DNA of 64,000 nt from an uncultured Alphaproteobacteria bacterium (GCA_902613995.1 CACMJG010000004.1:62001-126000), one strand, 5' to 3'; positions 19,996-29,122 are shown, counted from the first letter of the stretch. Notes: generated by a model from the letters alone, not told the origin. Made by a program: numbers and translations.

Positions 19996-20854
19996 TTATG
20001 ATATTTAAAATTTCTTTTAAACCTAATTTATAGTTTTCAAATTTAGGTGTCCAACCTAATATTTTTTTTATTTTCTTATTAGAAACTCTTTTGTTGTCTC
20101 TATAAAAATCTTTTGTAATTTTATTAATTTTAGGCGAATTAATGTCTATGAAAGTCAAGTTTTTTATTTTTAGTAATTTTGCAGCATAAATTGTTACTTC
20201 CTCTGACGAGCAAGGATTATTATCTGTAACATTAAAAATTTCTCCTGGTGTCGGATTTTTCATACTTTTAATTATTGCAGAGGAAATATCTTCTACATAA
20301 ATTCTTGAGAAAAATTGATTGGGTTTTTTTATTACGAGATTTTTGCCATCTATTAGTTTTTCAATTATAGATCTACCAGGTCCATATATTCCTGGTAATC
20401 TAAAAATATGGATTGGAATATTTCTTTTTCTTAATAATTCAAAGTACGAATTTTCTACGTTTTTTCTTATTATTCCTCTCATAGTTTTTGGGTTCACTTT
20501 TGTGTATTCATCCACCCATTTGCCAAGATGATCTCCATATACACTTGTTGAAGACAAATATCCCAACCACTTTAATTTTTTAAAATTTGTATTTTCTGTT
20601 TTTTTAAATAAATCAAATACAATGTCTCTTTCTTTAATAGGTGGAATAGAATTCAATAAATGAGTCACTCCAGAAAAAAAAGAATTATGATTTTTACAGA
20701 ATTCTGAAAAAGTCATTCTTTTTATTTTTAATTTTTTATCAAAAGATTGAGAAGTTAATTCTAAATTATGTGTGCAAATAATTTCATCAAAGCCTTCCAA
20801 ACGCTTTAGAATGAACTTTGAACAAAAACCTGCCCCAAAAAAAATTAATTTCAT
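19988..20854 (-). CDS. NAD(P)-dependent epimerase/SDR family protein
   Basis: 288 residues. It has an N-terminal nucleotide-binding turn (LIFFGAGFCSKFILKRL, GxGxxS-like rather than GxxGxxG), a catalytic-region YLSSTSVYGDHLG, and FRLPGIYGPGRSIIEKL. In standard SDR enzymes the catalytic motif is YxxxK; here the equivalent later motif is not obvious, so the enzymatic status is uncertain. It resembles the YeeZ-like group of atypical extended SDRs. One base separates it from the LysR gene, and it overlaps the GT4 gene. Confidence 0.75.
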   Translation of the reverse strand: MKLIFFGAGFCSKFILKRLEGFDEIICTHNLELTSQSFDKKLKIKRMTFSEFCKNHNSFFSGVTHLLNSIPPIKERDIVFDLFKKTENTNFKKLKWLGYLSSTSVYGDHLGKWVDEYTKVNPKTMRGIIRKNVENSYFELLRKRNIPIHIFRLPGIYGPGRSIIEKLIDGKNLVIKKPNQFFSRIYVEDISSAIIKSMKNPTPGEIFNVTDNNPCSSEEVTIYAAKLLKIKNLTFIDINSPKINKITKDFYRDNKRVSNKKIKKILGWTPKFENYKLGLKEILNIING

Positions 20855-20855
20855 T

Positions 20856-21749
20856 TTATATTGTTAGAATCTGACTCTTGATCCAGTCGAAAGTAGGATG
20901 ATTTGTAAGTTCTTTATGCCAAACCATTTTTGTCTTTCTTTTTTCAAGATCAATAGGGAGTTCAGTAATAATGAAATCGTAATTTTTGGCCATTCTTTGA
21001 GCTGTTTTAGATGGGAGCGTTAAAATCAAATCTGTCTTCTTAATTATAACAGGTGCAAGTGTTATAAGATCTATTCTTACAGCTATCTCTCTTTCAAAAT
21101 TTAGTTGACTCAATTCTCTATCTATGGGGTGAGTTGGGGCATCCATTGGAGCAACTCTGAGATGCTTTGAAGAAAGATACTGATCTATGGATAACTTTTT
21201 CTCAAGTGCCAAGGGATGAGACTTCCTTAAAATACAAACGTATTGTTCCGTAAATAGATCTGAATAACCAAATCTATTACTTATCGTTTCAAAACGACCT
21301 ACTGCAAAATCAATTTCATTATTGTCTAGAAGTTTAAGAGCCTCGTTTCCTTGTTCTGATCTAATACACAAAGATGAAGAAGGAGAGTTTTTTTCAATAA
21401 AATTTACCAAATTTGGAAGTATGATTGGAGCAACGTCATCAGACATGGAAATTCTAAAAAGTTTTTTAGTTGTCTTTGGATTAAAGTTTATTGATGATAA
21501 GGAAATCTCTAAGTTATTTAATGCACTTTGTATTGGAAGAGAAAGGTCATTAGCTCTCGGAGTGGGTCTCATTCCTCTTGGCCCTCTTATAAAAAGATCA
21601 TCTTTCACAAGATATCTTAACCTATTTAATGCATTACTCATAGCGGGCTGAGTTATTCCCATTTTTTTACTAGCTCTGGTAACGTTTCTCTCTTCAAAAA
21701 GTGTTTTAAAAACTAAAAGTAAGTTAAGGTCAAAATTTTTTATATTCAT
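20856..21749 (-). CDS. LysR-family transcriptional regulator
   Basis: 297 residues. The N-terminal winged helix (FDLNLLLVFKTLFEERNVTRASKKMGITQPAMSNALNRLR) is a textbook LysR DNA-binding domain, and the type I periplasmic-binding-like effector domain follows (FRISMSDDVAPIILPNLV, FAVGRFETI). The effector is unknown. It is divergent from uppP across an 89-base AT-rich gap and only 1 base upstream of the SDR gene, so it is either autonomous or part of that glycosylation cluster. Confidence 0.93.
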   Translation of the reverse strand: MNIKNFDLNLLLVFKTLFEERNVTRASKKMGITQPAMSNALNRLRYLVKDDLFIRGPRGMRPTPRANDLSLPIQSALNNLEISLSSINFNPKTTKKLFRISMSDDVAPIILPNLVNFIEKNSPSSSLCIRSEQGNEALKLLDNNEIDFAVGRFETISNRFGYSDLFTEQYVCILRKSHPLALEKKLSIDQYLSSKHLRVAPMDAPTHPIDRELSQLNFEREIAVRIDLITLAPVIIKKTDLILTLPSKTAQRMAKNYDFIITELPIDLEKRKTKMVWHKELTNHPTFDWIKSQILTI

Positions 21750-21838
21750 AATGTGAATTTTTATCTATTAGTATATTTTTATAATAAATCATTTTAATTT
21801 TATATTATAGTATTATTATTAAATTTTAGGTGTAAATT

Positions 21839-22648
21839 TTGCTTGCTCTTGTCTTATTTTGTCTGATTCAGGGATTCACAGAGTTTCTTCCGATTAGTTC
21901 TCAAGGACATTTGATAATTTTTAATTCAATTTATCCTATCGATAATTATGCAGGTATTACTATTCACGAAGCCACAATAATTGCACATTTTGGTTCACTT
22001 TTAGCCATCATAGCTTTCTATCGAAAAGCTCTCCTAAATTTTTTGTTTTCAATTAAAATGATTGATAGACCGGATATTGACAAAAACTCTTTTATTCTAA
22101 TAAATCTTGTCATCTCAACAATTCCAATAATGGTGGCTGGGTATGTAATTTATAAAATATTGGATTATAACTGGGATGGACTTTTACTTATAATTGCAAT
22201 AACAAGTATTTTTTTTGGAATAATTTTGTTTTTAGCAGACAAATTTTCTTTGAGAATTAAAAATCAAAATTCACTTAATTATTTGATGTCATTTCTTATT
22301 GGCGTCTTTCAGTGTCTAGCGCTTATACCAGGAGTAAGTAGATCTGGAGCAATTTTAACCGTAATGAGATTCTTTGGGTTCCAAAGGCAATTTTCAGTAG
22401 AATACTCAAATCTTTTAAGTATTCCTGTAATAACAGGGGCAATGATCCTTATGATTGTTAACTACTCGGTTGATAGTTCTGTTAGTTCATTGATAAATTT
22501 TAACACTTCAATAATTTTTTTTCTAAGTTTTTTCTTTTCAATAATATTTGTATATTTTTTAGTAATGTGGGTAAAAAAATTCTCTCTATTTATTTTTGTT
22601 GTATATAGAGTAAGTTTTGGTTTGTGGATCTTACTGACCTTGATTTGA
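21839..22648 (+). CDS. uppP: Undecaprenyl-diphosphatase UppP (BacA)
   Basis: 269 residues from a TTG at 21839 preceded by taggtg. Multi-pass membrane protein. FCLIQGFTEFLPISSQGHLIIF is the conserved N-terminal catalytic region (Glu and Ser/His of the BacA family), and LALIPGVSRSGAILTVMRF is the second. It removes phosphate from undecaprenyl diphosphate to recycle the lipid carrier for peptidoglycan and other glycans. Its stop is 4 bases from that of the convergent NDUFA9-like gene, a neighbourhood I recognise from alphaproteobacteria. Confidence 0.95.
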   Translation: MLALVLFCLIQGFTEFLPISSQGHLIIFNSIYPIDNYAGITIHEATIIAHFGSLLAIIAFYRKALLNFLFSIKMIDRPDIDKNSFILINLVISTIPIMVAGYVIYKILDYNWDGLLLIIAITSIFFGIILFLADKFSLRIKNQNSLNYLMSFLIGVFQCLALIPGVSRSGAILTVMRFFGFQRQFSVEYSNLLSIPVITGAMILMIVNYSVDSSVSSLINFNTSIIFFLSFFFSIIFVYFLVMWVKKFSLFIFVVYRVSFGLWILLTLI

Positions 22649-22652
22649 ATTT

Positions 22653-23606
22653 TTACAAATAAGTTTCTGCTATTGTCTTCAATGAAGAGGGGTTCTTAAC
22701 AAATTGCTTTAAATTTTCAAATCCTTTTGACGAAACATTATCATACTCTAATAATCTAACTTGATCGCGCGTAAGTAAAGGTTTTGGCATTGTTTCCATA
22801 AAAAAAGCCAAAATCCTCGCCAAAAAAAAAGGAAGAGGCAAATAAATTCTTTTTCTTTTTTTACAATTAAGAATTATATCAAAAATTTCGTCAAAAGATT
22901 GGACTGATGGACCTGAAAGGTCAAAAATTTTTTTCTTCAACAGGCAAGTATTAATCATAAAGGAAACGAGATCTCCAACATAAATAGGTTGAAATCTTAC
23001 TTTTTTTGTAAAGTTCAATATGGGAATTAAACCTTTTTTTTTTATTTCGGGTGTACCAATAATTGGCAAGAAAGGACTAAATTTAGACATGCTTAAAAAG
23101 AAATTTGTGAAACTGTCTCTCTTTCCAAAAACCACGCTTGGTCTAAGTATAATACAATTTGGAAATTTTTCTCTAACAGCCTCCTCACCTAAAAGTTTTG
23201 AATTCGAATACAAAGATGAGATTGATTTTTCAATATTCAAAGCAGAAAGATGAATGAAATTTCTTACACCATTTCTTTTAGCAGCACTAGCTATCTTTCT
23301 AGGAATATTGACATGTACTTCAGAAAAAGTTTTTTTCTTTTTTTCATAAAGAATCCCAATTAAATTAAAAACTATATCAGCATTTTTGACTAAATAATCC
23401 AGTTGATTCTCAGAAAATTTATCTATTTTTTTTACACTTACTTGCCCAGGTTCACTGCCTAAAAAAAAATCAAGTTTTTTATTGTCACTTCTAGTTACAA
23501 TATCAACTTGACATGAATTCTTACATAAAAGATTTACCAAATGAGAGCCAATGAATCCCCTCCCGCCAAAGACAACTACTTTTTTTCCACTTATTTTTTC
23601 ATTCAT
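22653..23606 (-). CDS. Complex I NDUFA9-like SDR family protein
   Basis: 317 residues. VVVFGGRGFIGSHLVNLL is a GxxGxxG Rossmann motif; VFNLIGILYEKKKKTF, FIHLSALN and FPNCIILRPSVVFGKRDSFTNFF match NDUFA9-type atypical SDR proteins. In mitochondria NDUFA9 is an accessory subunit of NADH:ubiquinone oxidoreductase; the bacterial version may help quinone metabolism or complex I stability (inference). It is convergent with uppP and divergent from rnd. Confidence 0.82.
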   Translation of the reverse strand: MNEKISGKKVVVFGGRGFIGSHLVNLLCKNSCQVDIVTRSDNKKLDFFLGSEPGQVSVKKIDKFSENQLDYLVKNADIVFNLIGILYEKKKKTFSEVHVNIPRKIASAAKRNGVRNFIHLSALNIEKSISSLYSNSKLLGEEAVREKFPNCIILRPSVVFGKRDSFTNFFLSMSKFSPFLPIIGTPEIKKKGLIPILNFTKKVRFQPIYVGDLVSFMINTCLLKKKIFDLSGPSVQSFDEIFDIILNCKKRKRIYLPLPFFLARILAFFMETMPKPLLTRDQVRLLEYDNVSSKGFENLKQFVKNPSSLKTIAETYL

Positions 23607-23669
23607 ATTTTTTTTTACTATTTATCTTATAACTTTGGTATTAATATCATAATTAAAAAAAATCAAAAA

Positions 23670-24317
23670 ATGAAAACTTTTAAATTCGGCGAATCAAAAA
23701 TTTTCTTGCACCAGGACGACCTTCCAGCAAAAATTAAAACTCCAAAGATTGTCGCAATTGACACCGAAACAACAGGCTTAAGTTTAATAAGAGACAGACT
23801 TTGCCTTATACAATTTGCTTTCTCCAAAGAAGAATGTCATTTGGTCCAATTTAGTAAAAAAAAATCAAGATTTAGTAATAAAAACTTAACAGTGCTTAAA
23901 ATATTGAATGACCATAAGATTCAAAAAATATTTCACTATGCAAGGTTTGACGTTGCAATTTTAAGAAGAACCTTTGAAGCTAACATTGAAAATATATTCT
24001 GCACAAAATTAGCATCAAAACTTGTTAGAACTTACACAGACAAACATGGACTAAAAGAATTATGTAAAGAACTTTTGGCTGTAGATTTAAATAAATCACA
24101 GCAATCATCAGACTGGTCCTCAGAAAAATTATCTGAAAATCAAATAAGATATGCTTCTCATGATGTAATTCATTTATTTGAATTAAAAAAAAGACTTGAA
24201 AAAATGCTGGAAAGAGAAAAAAGGCTAGATATTGCAAAATCATTATTTTCTTTTCTGCCAACAAGAATAAAACTTGATCTATTAGATTTCACTGATACGG
24301 ACATTTTTTCACACTGA
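23670..24317 (+). CDS. rnd: Ribonuclease D, short form
   Basis: 215 residues from the ATG at 23670 (MKTFKFGESKIFL). The frame opens further upstream, but that stretch runs into the divergent gene's start and is not family-like. The DEDD exonuclease motifs are present: IAIDTETTGL, KIFHYARFDVAIL and YASHDVIHLFEL. The HRDC domains of E. coli RNase D are missing, which is usual for the alphaproteobacterial short form. It trims 3' ends of tRNA precursors and other RNAs. It leads the kdsD-lpt operon with 9 bases to kdsD. Confidence 0.9.
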   Translation: MKTFKFGESKIFLHQDDLPAKIKTPKIVAIDTETTGLSLIRDRLCLIQFAFSKEECHLVQFSKKKSRFSNKNLTVLKILNDHKIQKIFHYARFDVAILRRTFEANIENIFCTKLASKLVRTYTDKHGLKELCKELLAVDLNKSQQSSDWSSEKLSENQIRYASHDVIHLFELKKRLEKMLEREKRLDIAKSLFSFLPTRIKLDLLDFTDTDIFSH

Positions 24318-24326
24318 AAGAAAGAA

Positions 24327-25268
24327 ATGGAAATTAAAACAGGAAGACAAGTTATAGATATTGAAATTAAAGCACTTAATTTGCTCAAAAATTATATTTC
24401 AAAGGATTTTGTAAAAGTTGTAAATTTACTTTTAAAAAATAAAGGAAAAATAATTGTCTCAGGTATTGGAAAAAGTGGTCATATTGCTTCAAAAATTGCA
24501 TCTACACTCTCTTCAATAGGCTCACCATCTTTTTATATACATCCATCAGAAGCAAATCATGGAGATCTAGGTATGCTAGAGAGGAGGGATGTAGTAATTT
24601 TAATTTCAAACTCAGGAGAAACCTCAGAATTAATTAATTTGATTTTATACTGCAAGAAATTAGGTATTTCGATAATATCAATCACAAGTGAGCCAAACAG
24701 CACTCTGTCAAGAAAGTCAGATATCAATCTTTTAATACCAAAAAATATTGAGGCTTGTCCACTTGAATTGGCACCAACTAGTTCTACAACATGTACCCTA
24801 GCCTTAGGCGATGCCCTTGCTGTAACATTACTAAAAAAAAAGAAATTCACAGAAAGTGATTTCAGAGAACTCCACCCAGGAGGAAAGTTGGGACAAATGT
24901 TATCTGAAGTAAAGGATGTAATGAAAATTAATCTTGATATCCCATTAATAGTTGAATCAAAAAAAATGAGTTATGCTATCTTAGAAATGACTTCAAAAGG
25001 AGAAGGTTGTGTAGGGGTTGTATCAAAAAAAAATGAATTGATCGGAATCATAACTGACGGAGATATTAGGAGAAATATGAATCCCAAGTTGCTTGATAAG
25101 AATGTTAAAGAAGTAATGACGAGAAAACCTAAGACTTTATCTCCGAATACCCTTGTTTCAAAGGCATTAAAAATTATGAACGAAGAATCAATTACCAATA
25201 TTTTTATTACTAAACAAAAAAAACCTATTGGTATTATTCATATGCATGACATATTAAAGAATAACTAA
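24327..25268 (+). CDS. kdsD: Arabinose-5-phosphate isomerase (KdsD/KpsF/GutQ)
   Basis: 313 residues. An N-terminal SIS domain (IIVSGIGKSGHIASKIASTLSS, HPSEANHGDLGML, ISNSGETSELINL) is followed by the TSSTT loop and ALGDALAVTLL, then two CBS domains (about 200-313: KGEGCVGVV, ITDGDIRRNM, SITNIFIT). It converts ribulose-5-P to arabinose-5-P, the first step to Kdo for LPS. Its place directly before lptC-lptA-lptB fits an LPS role. Confidence 0.95.
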   Translation: MEIKTGRQVIDIEIKALNLLKNYISKDFVKVVNLLLKNKGKIIVSGIGKSGHIASKIASTLSSIGSPSFYIHPSEANHGDLGMLERRDVVILISNSGETSELINLILYCKKLGISIISITSEPNSTLSRKSDINLLIPKNIEACPLELAPTSSTTCTLALGDALAVTLLKKKKFTESDFRELHPGGKLGQMLSEVKDVMKINLDIPLIVESKKMSYAILEMTSKGEGCVGVVSKKNELIGIITDGDIRRNMNPKLLDKNVKEVMTRKPKTLSPNTLVSKALKIMNEESITNIFITKQKKPIGIIHMHDILKNN

Positions 25269-25272
25269 GTTA

Positions 25273-25854
25273 ATGAATTATTCCGTTTTTATAAAAAGCC
25301 TTAAATATGTTCTTCTCTTTTTCTCAATCTCAATTTTAATGCTTGTAGTTTATAACAACAATCCTATTGAAAAAGCTAAAATATATAACGATTTTTCATA
25401 CGATGAAAGTGATTTTAAGTCATTTAAGCAAGTTTTACACAAGCCTATCTTCATGGGGATAGATAAAAAAAATCAACCCTTCAAAGTAATGGCTAATAAG
25501 GCAATAAGATTAAAGCAGGAGCCAAACATCTTTAATCTTGAAAAACCAACTGGAGAAATTAATTCAGGAAAAGAGAAATTCTACTTGAGTGGTGATAAAG
25601 GAATATTTTTTAAAAATGTTAATCAACTTAAAGTAAAAGGCAATGTAAAATTTAACGACGGAGAAAACATGATTTTTACAACGTCTGAAATGTATTTTGA
25701 TTTTAAAAAAGAAGTTCTCTCAGGTAATAAAAGAGTAAATGGGAAAAAAAATAATTCAGTTATTGTTTCTGAGGGATTTAAAATTTTTAATAATGGTGAA
25801 CAAATATTCTTTACTGGAAAAACAAAGTTAAAATTAATCAATGAAAAAAATTAG
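25273..25854 (+). CDS. lptC: LPS export protein LptC
   Basis: 193 residues. One N-terminal membrane anchor (about 10-28) is followed by a periplasmic beta-rich domain with the LptC pattern: PIFMGIDKKNQPFKVMANKA, LSGDKGIFFKNVNQLKVKGNVKF and MIFTTSEMYFDFKKEVLSG. LptC joins the inner-membrane LptBFG transporter to the periplasmic LptA bridge. It overlaps lptA by 14 bases. LptF and LptG are not in the window. Confidence 0.88.
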   Translation: MNYSVFIKSLKYVLLFFSISILMLVVYNNNPIEKAKIYNDFSYDESDFKSFKQVLHKPIFMGIDKKNQPFKVMANKAIRLKQEPNIFNLEKPTGEINSGKEKFYLSGDKGIFFKNVNQLKVKGNVKFNDGENMIFTTSEMYFDFKKEVLSGNKRVNGKKNNSVIVSEGFKIFNNGEQIFFTGKTKLKLINEKN

Positions 25855-26674
25855 TAAAAGTTTTTATTTTGCAGCCATTTTAATCTTCTTAATCTTGAAG
25901 CATTCTGAATCACAACAGCTCACTAATTTAGATAATAATAATGAACCTATTGAAATTTTCGCTGACAATGGAATTGAATGGCACAAGAATAAAAATAAAT
26001 ACGTTGCATTAGGAAATGCTAAAGCTTTGAGTGGTACGTTATCTTTAGAATCTGATAGAATAGAAGCTTATTATAAAGAAAACGACTCATCAAGCATGAA
26101 TATTACTGAAGTGAGAGCAAAGAAAAATGTTGTTGTCCAAGATAAAAAAATGAAAATTACTGGCGGAGAGTACGCAGAGTATAAAATTCTAAAAGATTAT
26201 TTTCTTATTAATGGAAGGAATATAATTCTTACATCAGAAAAAAATATCTTAAAATCAAATAAAAAGTTAGAATACTGGAGATCTAAAGATATTGCTATTG
26301 CAACAGGTAAGGCAGAAGCAAAAAAAGACAATGAATTTGTAGTTTTGGCTGATAAGTTGGTCTGGTATCTTCAAGAAAAGAATCAAAAAACCACAGTAAA
26401 AAAACTTCTAGGATTTAAAAATGTTTCGATTAAAACTAATAATGAAGTAGCATTTAGTGATAAAGCTATTTATAATAACGAAACTGAGATTTGTAAATTA
26501 TATGGAAATGTAAAACTTCAAAGAGGAGAAAGTTTCTTGACAGGTGAGTACGCTGAGGTTGACCTTAGAAGTGGGATAAGCAAGTTATTACCAGCGCCAG
26601 GAAATAAATTAAATGAAAACAAAGTGAGAGCTCTTATTGATAAAGGAGGAATGGATCCAGATGAGTCAAATTGA
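25841..26674 (+). CDS. lptA: LPS transport periplasmic protein LptA
   Basis: 277 residues with a signal peptide ending near residue 24. The beta-jellyroll pattern EIFADNGIEWHKNKNKYVALGNAKAL, then LESDRIEAYY, ITGGEYAEYKI and YGNVKLQRGESFLTGEYAEVDLRSG is characteristic of LptA/OstA-N proteins. It forms the bridge carrying LPS across the periplasm. It is longer than E. coli LptA (about 185 residues), with a second set of strands. Overlaps lptC and lptB. Confidence 0.9.
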   Translation: MKKISKSFYFAAILIFLILKHSESQQLTNLDNNNEPIEIFADNGIEWHKNKNKYVALGNAKALSGTLSLESDRIEAYYKENDSSSMNITEVRAKKNVVVQDKKMKITGGEYAEYKILKDYFLINGRNIILTSEKNILKSNKKLEYWRSKDIAIATGKAEAKKDNEFVVLADKLVWYLQEKNQKTTVKKLLGFKNVSIKTNNEVAFSDKAIYNNETEICKLYGNVKLQRGESFLTGEYAEVDLRSGISKLLPAPGNKLNENKVRALIDKGGMDPDESN

Positions 26675-27413
26675 TATTCCATTTATTGCAGTAAATAATA
26701 AAGGGTTAGAAGTTAAAAATGTTACGAAATCATACGATAATAAAAGAATTTTAGATAATGTTTCACTTGACCTTAATAGGGGAGAGTCTGTAGCTTTACT
26801 GGGTCCAAACGGAGCTGGCAAGACATCATTATTCTATATTACTATGGGTCTAATCAAAGCTGATAGTGGATCTATAAGGCTTGATAAGAGAGAAATATCA
26901 GAACTACCAATGTATAGGCGTTCAAAATTAGGATTAGGTTATCTCCCTCAAGAATCTTCAATTTTCAGGGGAATGAATGTAGAAGAAAATATTCTTTCAA
27001 TATTGGAGAGGACTGAGAGATCAGCTGAAGCTAAACAAAAAAAACTTGAAGACTTGTTAGCAGAATTTGGAATCGAACATCTCAGATATGCCCCATCTTT
27101 ATCTTTATCTGGAGGCGAAAGAAGACGACTTGAAATAGCTAGATGTTTAGCGTCTACCCCTAACTTTATCCTGCTGGACGAACCATTAGCTGGGATTGAT
27201 CCAATAGCCATACAAGATGTAAAAAAACTAATTCAAAATCTGAAAAATAGAAACATTGGTGTTTTGATGACTGACCACAATGTAAAAAGCACCTTAGAAA
27301 TTGTGGATAGGGCCTACATTATTTTTGAAGGCAAAGTTCTCTTTAAAGGGAGACCTGATGAAATAATAAAAAATAAAAACGTAAGAACATTCTATCTGGG
27401 TAATGATTTTTGA
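26661..27413 (+). CDS. lptB: LPS export ABC transporter ATP-binding protein LptB
   Basis: 250 residues from ATG 26661, chosen because aaggagg lies about 12 bases upstream; a TTG at 26637 is in frame. Walker A LLGPNGAGKTS, Q-loop YLPQESSIFRG, signature LSLSGGERRR, Walker B FILLDEPLAGIDP and the switch His (MTDHNV) are all intact. It powers LPS extraction together with LptFG. It overlaps lptA by 14 bases. In many alphaproteobacteria rpoN follows lptB; here hpf follows directly. Confidence 0.96.
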   Translation: MSQIDIPFIAVNNKGLEVKNVTKSYDNKRILDNVSLDLNRGESVALLGPNGAGKTSLFYITMGLIKADSGSIRLDKREISELPMYRRSKLGLGYLPQESSIFRGMNVEENILSILERTERSAEAKQKKLEDLLAEFGIEHLRYAPSLSLSGGERRRLEIARCLASTPNFILLDEPLAGIDPIAIQDVKKLIQNLKNRNIGVLMTDHNVKSTLEIVDRAYIIFEGKVLFKGRPDEIIKNKNVRTFYLGNDF

Positions 27414-27988
27414 TCGATTCAAATAAGATATCTGTTTCAGGAAAACAAACAAAAGTGGGTAAGTCTCTAACTCACTATGTTAAAGATTCTTTGGTACAAA
27501 CCCTAAAAAAATATTTTGATAATTTTATAAGTGGAAATATTCTTTTTTCTAAGGACACATTCAACTTTAGATGTGAAATTAATATTCACATCGATAGTGC
27601 TATATTTATTCAAAGTAACGCTGGTAGTAATGACGCATATGGTGCATTCAATGTTGCAAACGAGAAAATAAAAAAAAGACTTAGAAGATATCATAGAAAA
27701 CTAACTGATCACAGATTAAAGAATAGAAAACCACTTAAATATCTCCAAGCAAACCAATATATTATTGAAAACCCTGAACTAAAAAATATGAAAGAAAATC
27801 TCTATGATCCTGTTATAATTGCTGAATCAGACGATGTAATCAAAACAGTCTCTGTAAGTGAGGCAATAATGCTTATGAATTTAAAAGATCAAAATGCCAT
27901 TTTCTTTAAAAATGTTCAGTCAAAAAGACTCAATATTCTTTATAGAAGACCTGATGGAAATATTGGCTGGGTGGATCCAAAAAAATGA
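27410..27988 (+). CDS. hpf: Ribosome hibernation promoting factor, long form
   Basis: 192 residues from a TTG overlapping the lptB stop (TTGA). The N-terminal S30AE domain (about 1-105: ISVSGKQTKVGKSLTHYV, VANEKIKKRLRRYHRKLTDH) is followed by a linker and the C-terminal dimerisation domain (SVSEAIMLMNLKDQNAIFFKN, LNILYRRPDGNIGWVDP). The long form dimerises 70S ribosomes into inactive 100S particles. The N-terminal domain is slightly divergent. It overlaps ptsN by 4 bases. Confidence 0.93.
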   Translation: MIDSNKISVSGKQTKVGKSLTHYVKDSLVQTLKKYFDNFISGNILFSKDTFNFRCEINIHIDSAIFIQSNAGSNDAYGAFNVANEKIKKRLRRYHRKLTDHRLKNRKPLKYLQANQYIIENPELKNMKENLYDPVIIAESDDVIKTVSVSEAIMLMNLKDQNAIFFKNVQSKRLNILYRRPDGNIGWVDPKK

Positions 27989-28431
27989 AATTAGTTGAAT
28001 TTATTGCTCTTGATTCAATCCTCGTTGATGTTGAAGTAGATAGTAAAAAAAATCTTTTCAAGTTTGTATCAAATTTCTTCGCCAAAAATGATTTGGAAGA
28101 GAGTTCAAAGATTATTGAAAAATTAAATGAAAGAGAGCGATTAGGCTCAACTGGCGTAGGTAATGGAATAGCTATTCCTCATTCAAAAATAAGTCTTATA
28201 GATAAGACGAAGGTATTATTTCTTAAATTAAAATCTGCTGTTGATTTTTCTGCACCAGACAAAAAGTATGTAGACTTGGTTTTTGTCATTCTGGCACCAA
28301 AAAGTTGTCAATCCGAACATCTACTTGTGTTGTCATCGATATCTAGTTTCATTAGAAACGAGAACTTTGTTGAAAAATTAAGAAAATTAAAGAATTCAAA
28401 AGAAATTTATAACTTTTTTGGACAAGCCTAA
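27985..28431 (+). CDS. ptsN: Nitrogen-PTS EIIA component PtsN
   Basis: 148 residues. The EIIA-Ntr active site is intact: RERLGSTGVGNGIAIPHSKI, with the phosphorylated His at residue 66. PtsN receives phosphate through the NPr/HPr-type chain and controls targets such as K+ transport and stress responses. The lptB-hpf-ptsN order is conserved, but the rpoN gene usually found here is absent. Its stop overlaps the convergent DUF1150 gene (CTAA). Confidence 0.95.
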   Translation: MKLVEFIALDSILVDVEVDSKKNLFKFVSNFFAKNDLEESSKIIEKLNERERLGSTGVGNGIAIPHSKISLIDKTKVLFLKLKSAVDFSAPDKKYVDLVFVILAPKSCQSEHLLVLSSISSFIRNENFVEKLRKLKNSKEIYNFFGQA

Positions 28432-28664
28432 TGAAGATTAATGTGCTCAAGTCCTGATTGAAGAATTGCAGCTATTGCAGATTCTTTACTATCGAAGGCT
28501 GCGAGAAGGGTACCATCAGCACAGTAAACAGAAAAAACATCGGTAGTAAAACTTTCTTCTTTATGAATTTCTTTCTTTACGAAAGCATGGGAAGAGTTTC
28601 CGTATTCAAGGAAATCGAAGCTAGTTGCACTGTTGAATTTAACCATTTTTGTTTTCTTTTCCAA
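28428..28664 (-). CDS. DUF1150 family protein
   Basis: 78 residues. The C-terminal YCADGTLLAAFDSKESAIAAILQSGLEHINLH strongly resembles the alphaproteobacterial DUF1150 family (short proteins ending with a predicted alpha-beta unit and a conserved ADG turn). In alphaproteobacteria these genes commonly lie directly after a small heat shock protein gene, as here (26-base overlap with hsp20). The function is unknown; co-expression with Hsp20 is likely. Confidence 0.82.
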   Translation of the reverse strand: MEKKTKMVKFNSATSFDFLEYGNSSHAFVKKEIHKEESFTTDVFSVYCADGTLLAAFDSKESAIAAILQSGLEHINLH

Positions 28665-29106
28665 AACTAATTAACTTATCATTTATTTTATTCTTTTTAT
28701 CTTTAATTTCAATCTTTTTTGACTCATCATTACTAATTGGTTGAGACAAATCAATAAATAACAACCCATTATCCATGGAAGCCTCTTCAACTTCTATGCC
28801 ATCAGCTAAAATAAAATTTCTTTGGAACTGTCTAGTTGCAATTCCTCTGTGGATATATATTTTCTCAGAATCATTATCTTCTCTACTTCCTCTTATTTGA
28901 AGTTGATTTCCTTCTAAACTTATGTCTAAGTCTTTTTTGTTGAAGCCAGCAACAGCTATAGTTATCCTAATACTATTAGGTGATGTTTGTTCAATATTAT
29001 AGGGTGGGTAGGTGTCGCTTGAAAGTTTTGAAATTCTATCAACAGTTCTTTCAAATTGGTCGAATCCCAACAAAAAGGGGCTGTTAAACATTGACATTCT
29101 ATTCAT
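28639..29106 (-). CDS. Small heat shock protein, Hsp20 family
   Basis: 155 residues. The alpha-crystallin domain spans about 32-130: YPPYNIEQTSPNSIRITIAVAGFNKKDLDISLEGNQLQIRG, then IYIHRGIATRQFQRNFIL and GLLFIDLSQP. N-terminal FLLGFDQFERTVDRI is the IbpA-like motif. It is an ATP-independent holdase that binds unfolding proteins. A 37-base hairpin sits just before its ribosome-binding site, suggesting leader-level control. It overlaps DUF1150. Confidence 0.95.
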   Translation of the reverse strand: MNRMSMFNSPFLLGFDQFERTVDRISKLSSDTYPPYNIEQTSPNSIRITIAVAGFNKKDLDISLEGNQLQIRGSREDNDSEKIYIHRGIATRQFQRNFILADGIEVEEASMDNGLLFIDLSQPISNDESKKIEIKDKKNKINDKLISFGKENKNG

Positions 29107-29122
29107 AAATCCTCTTCTTGAG

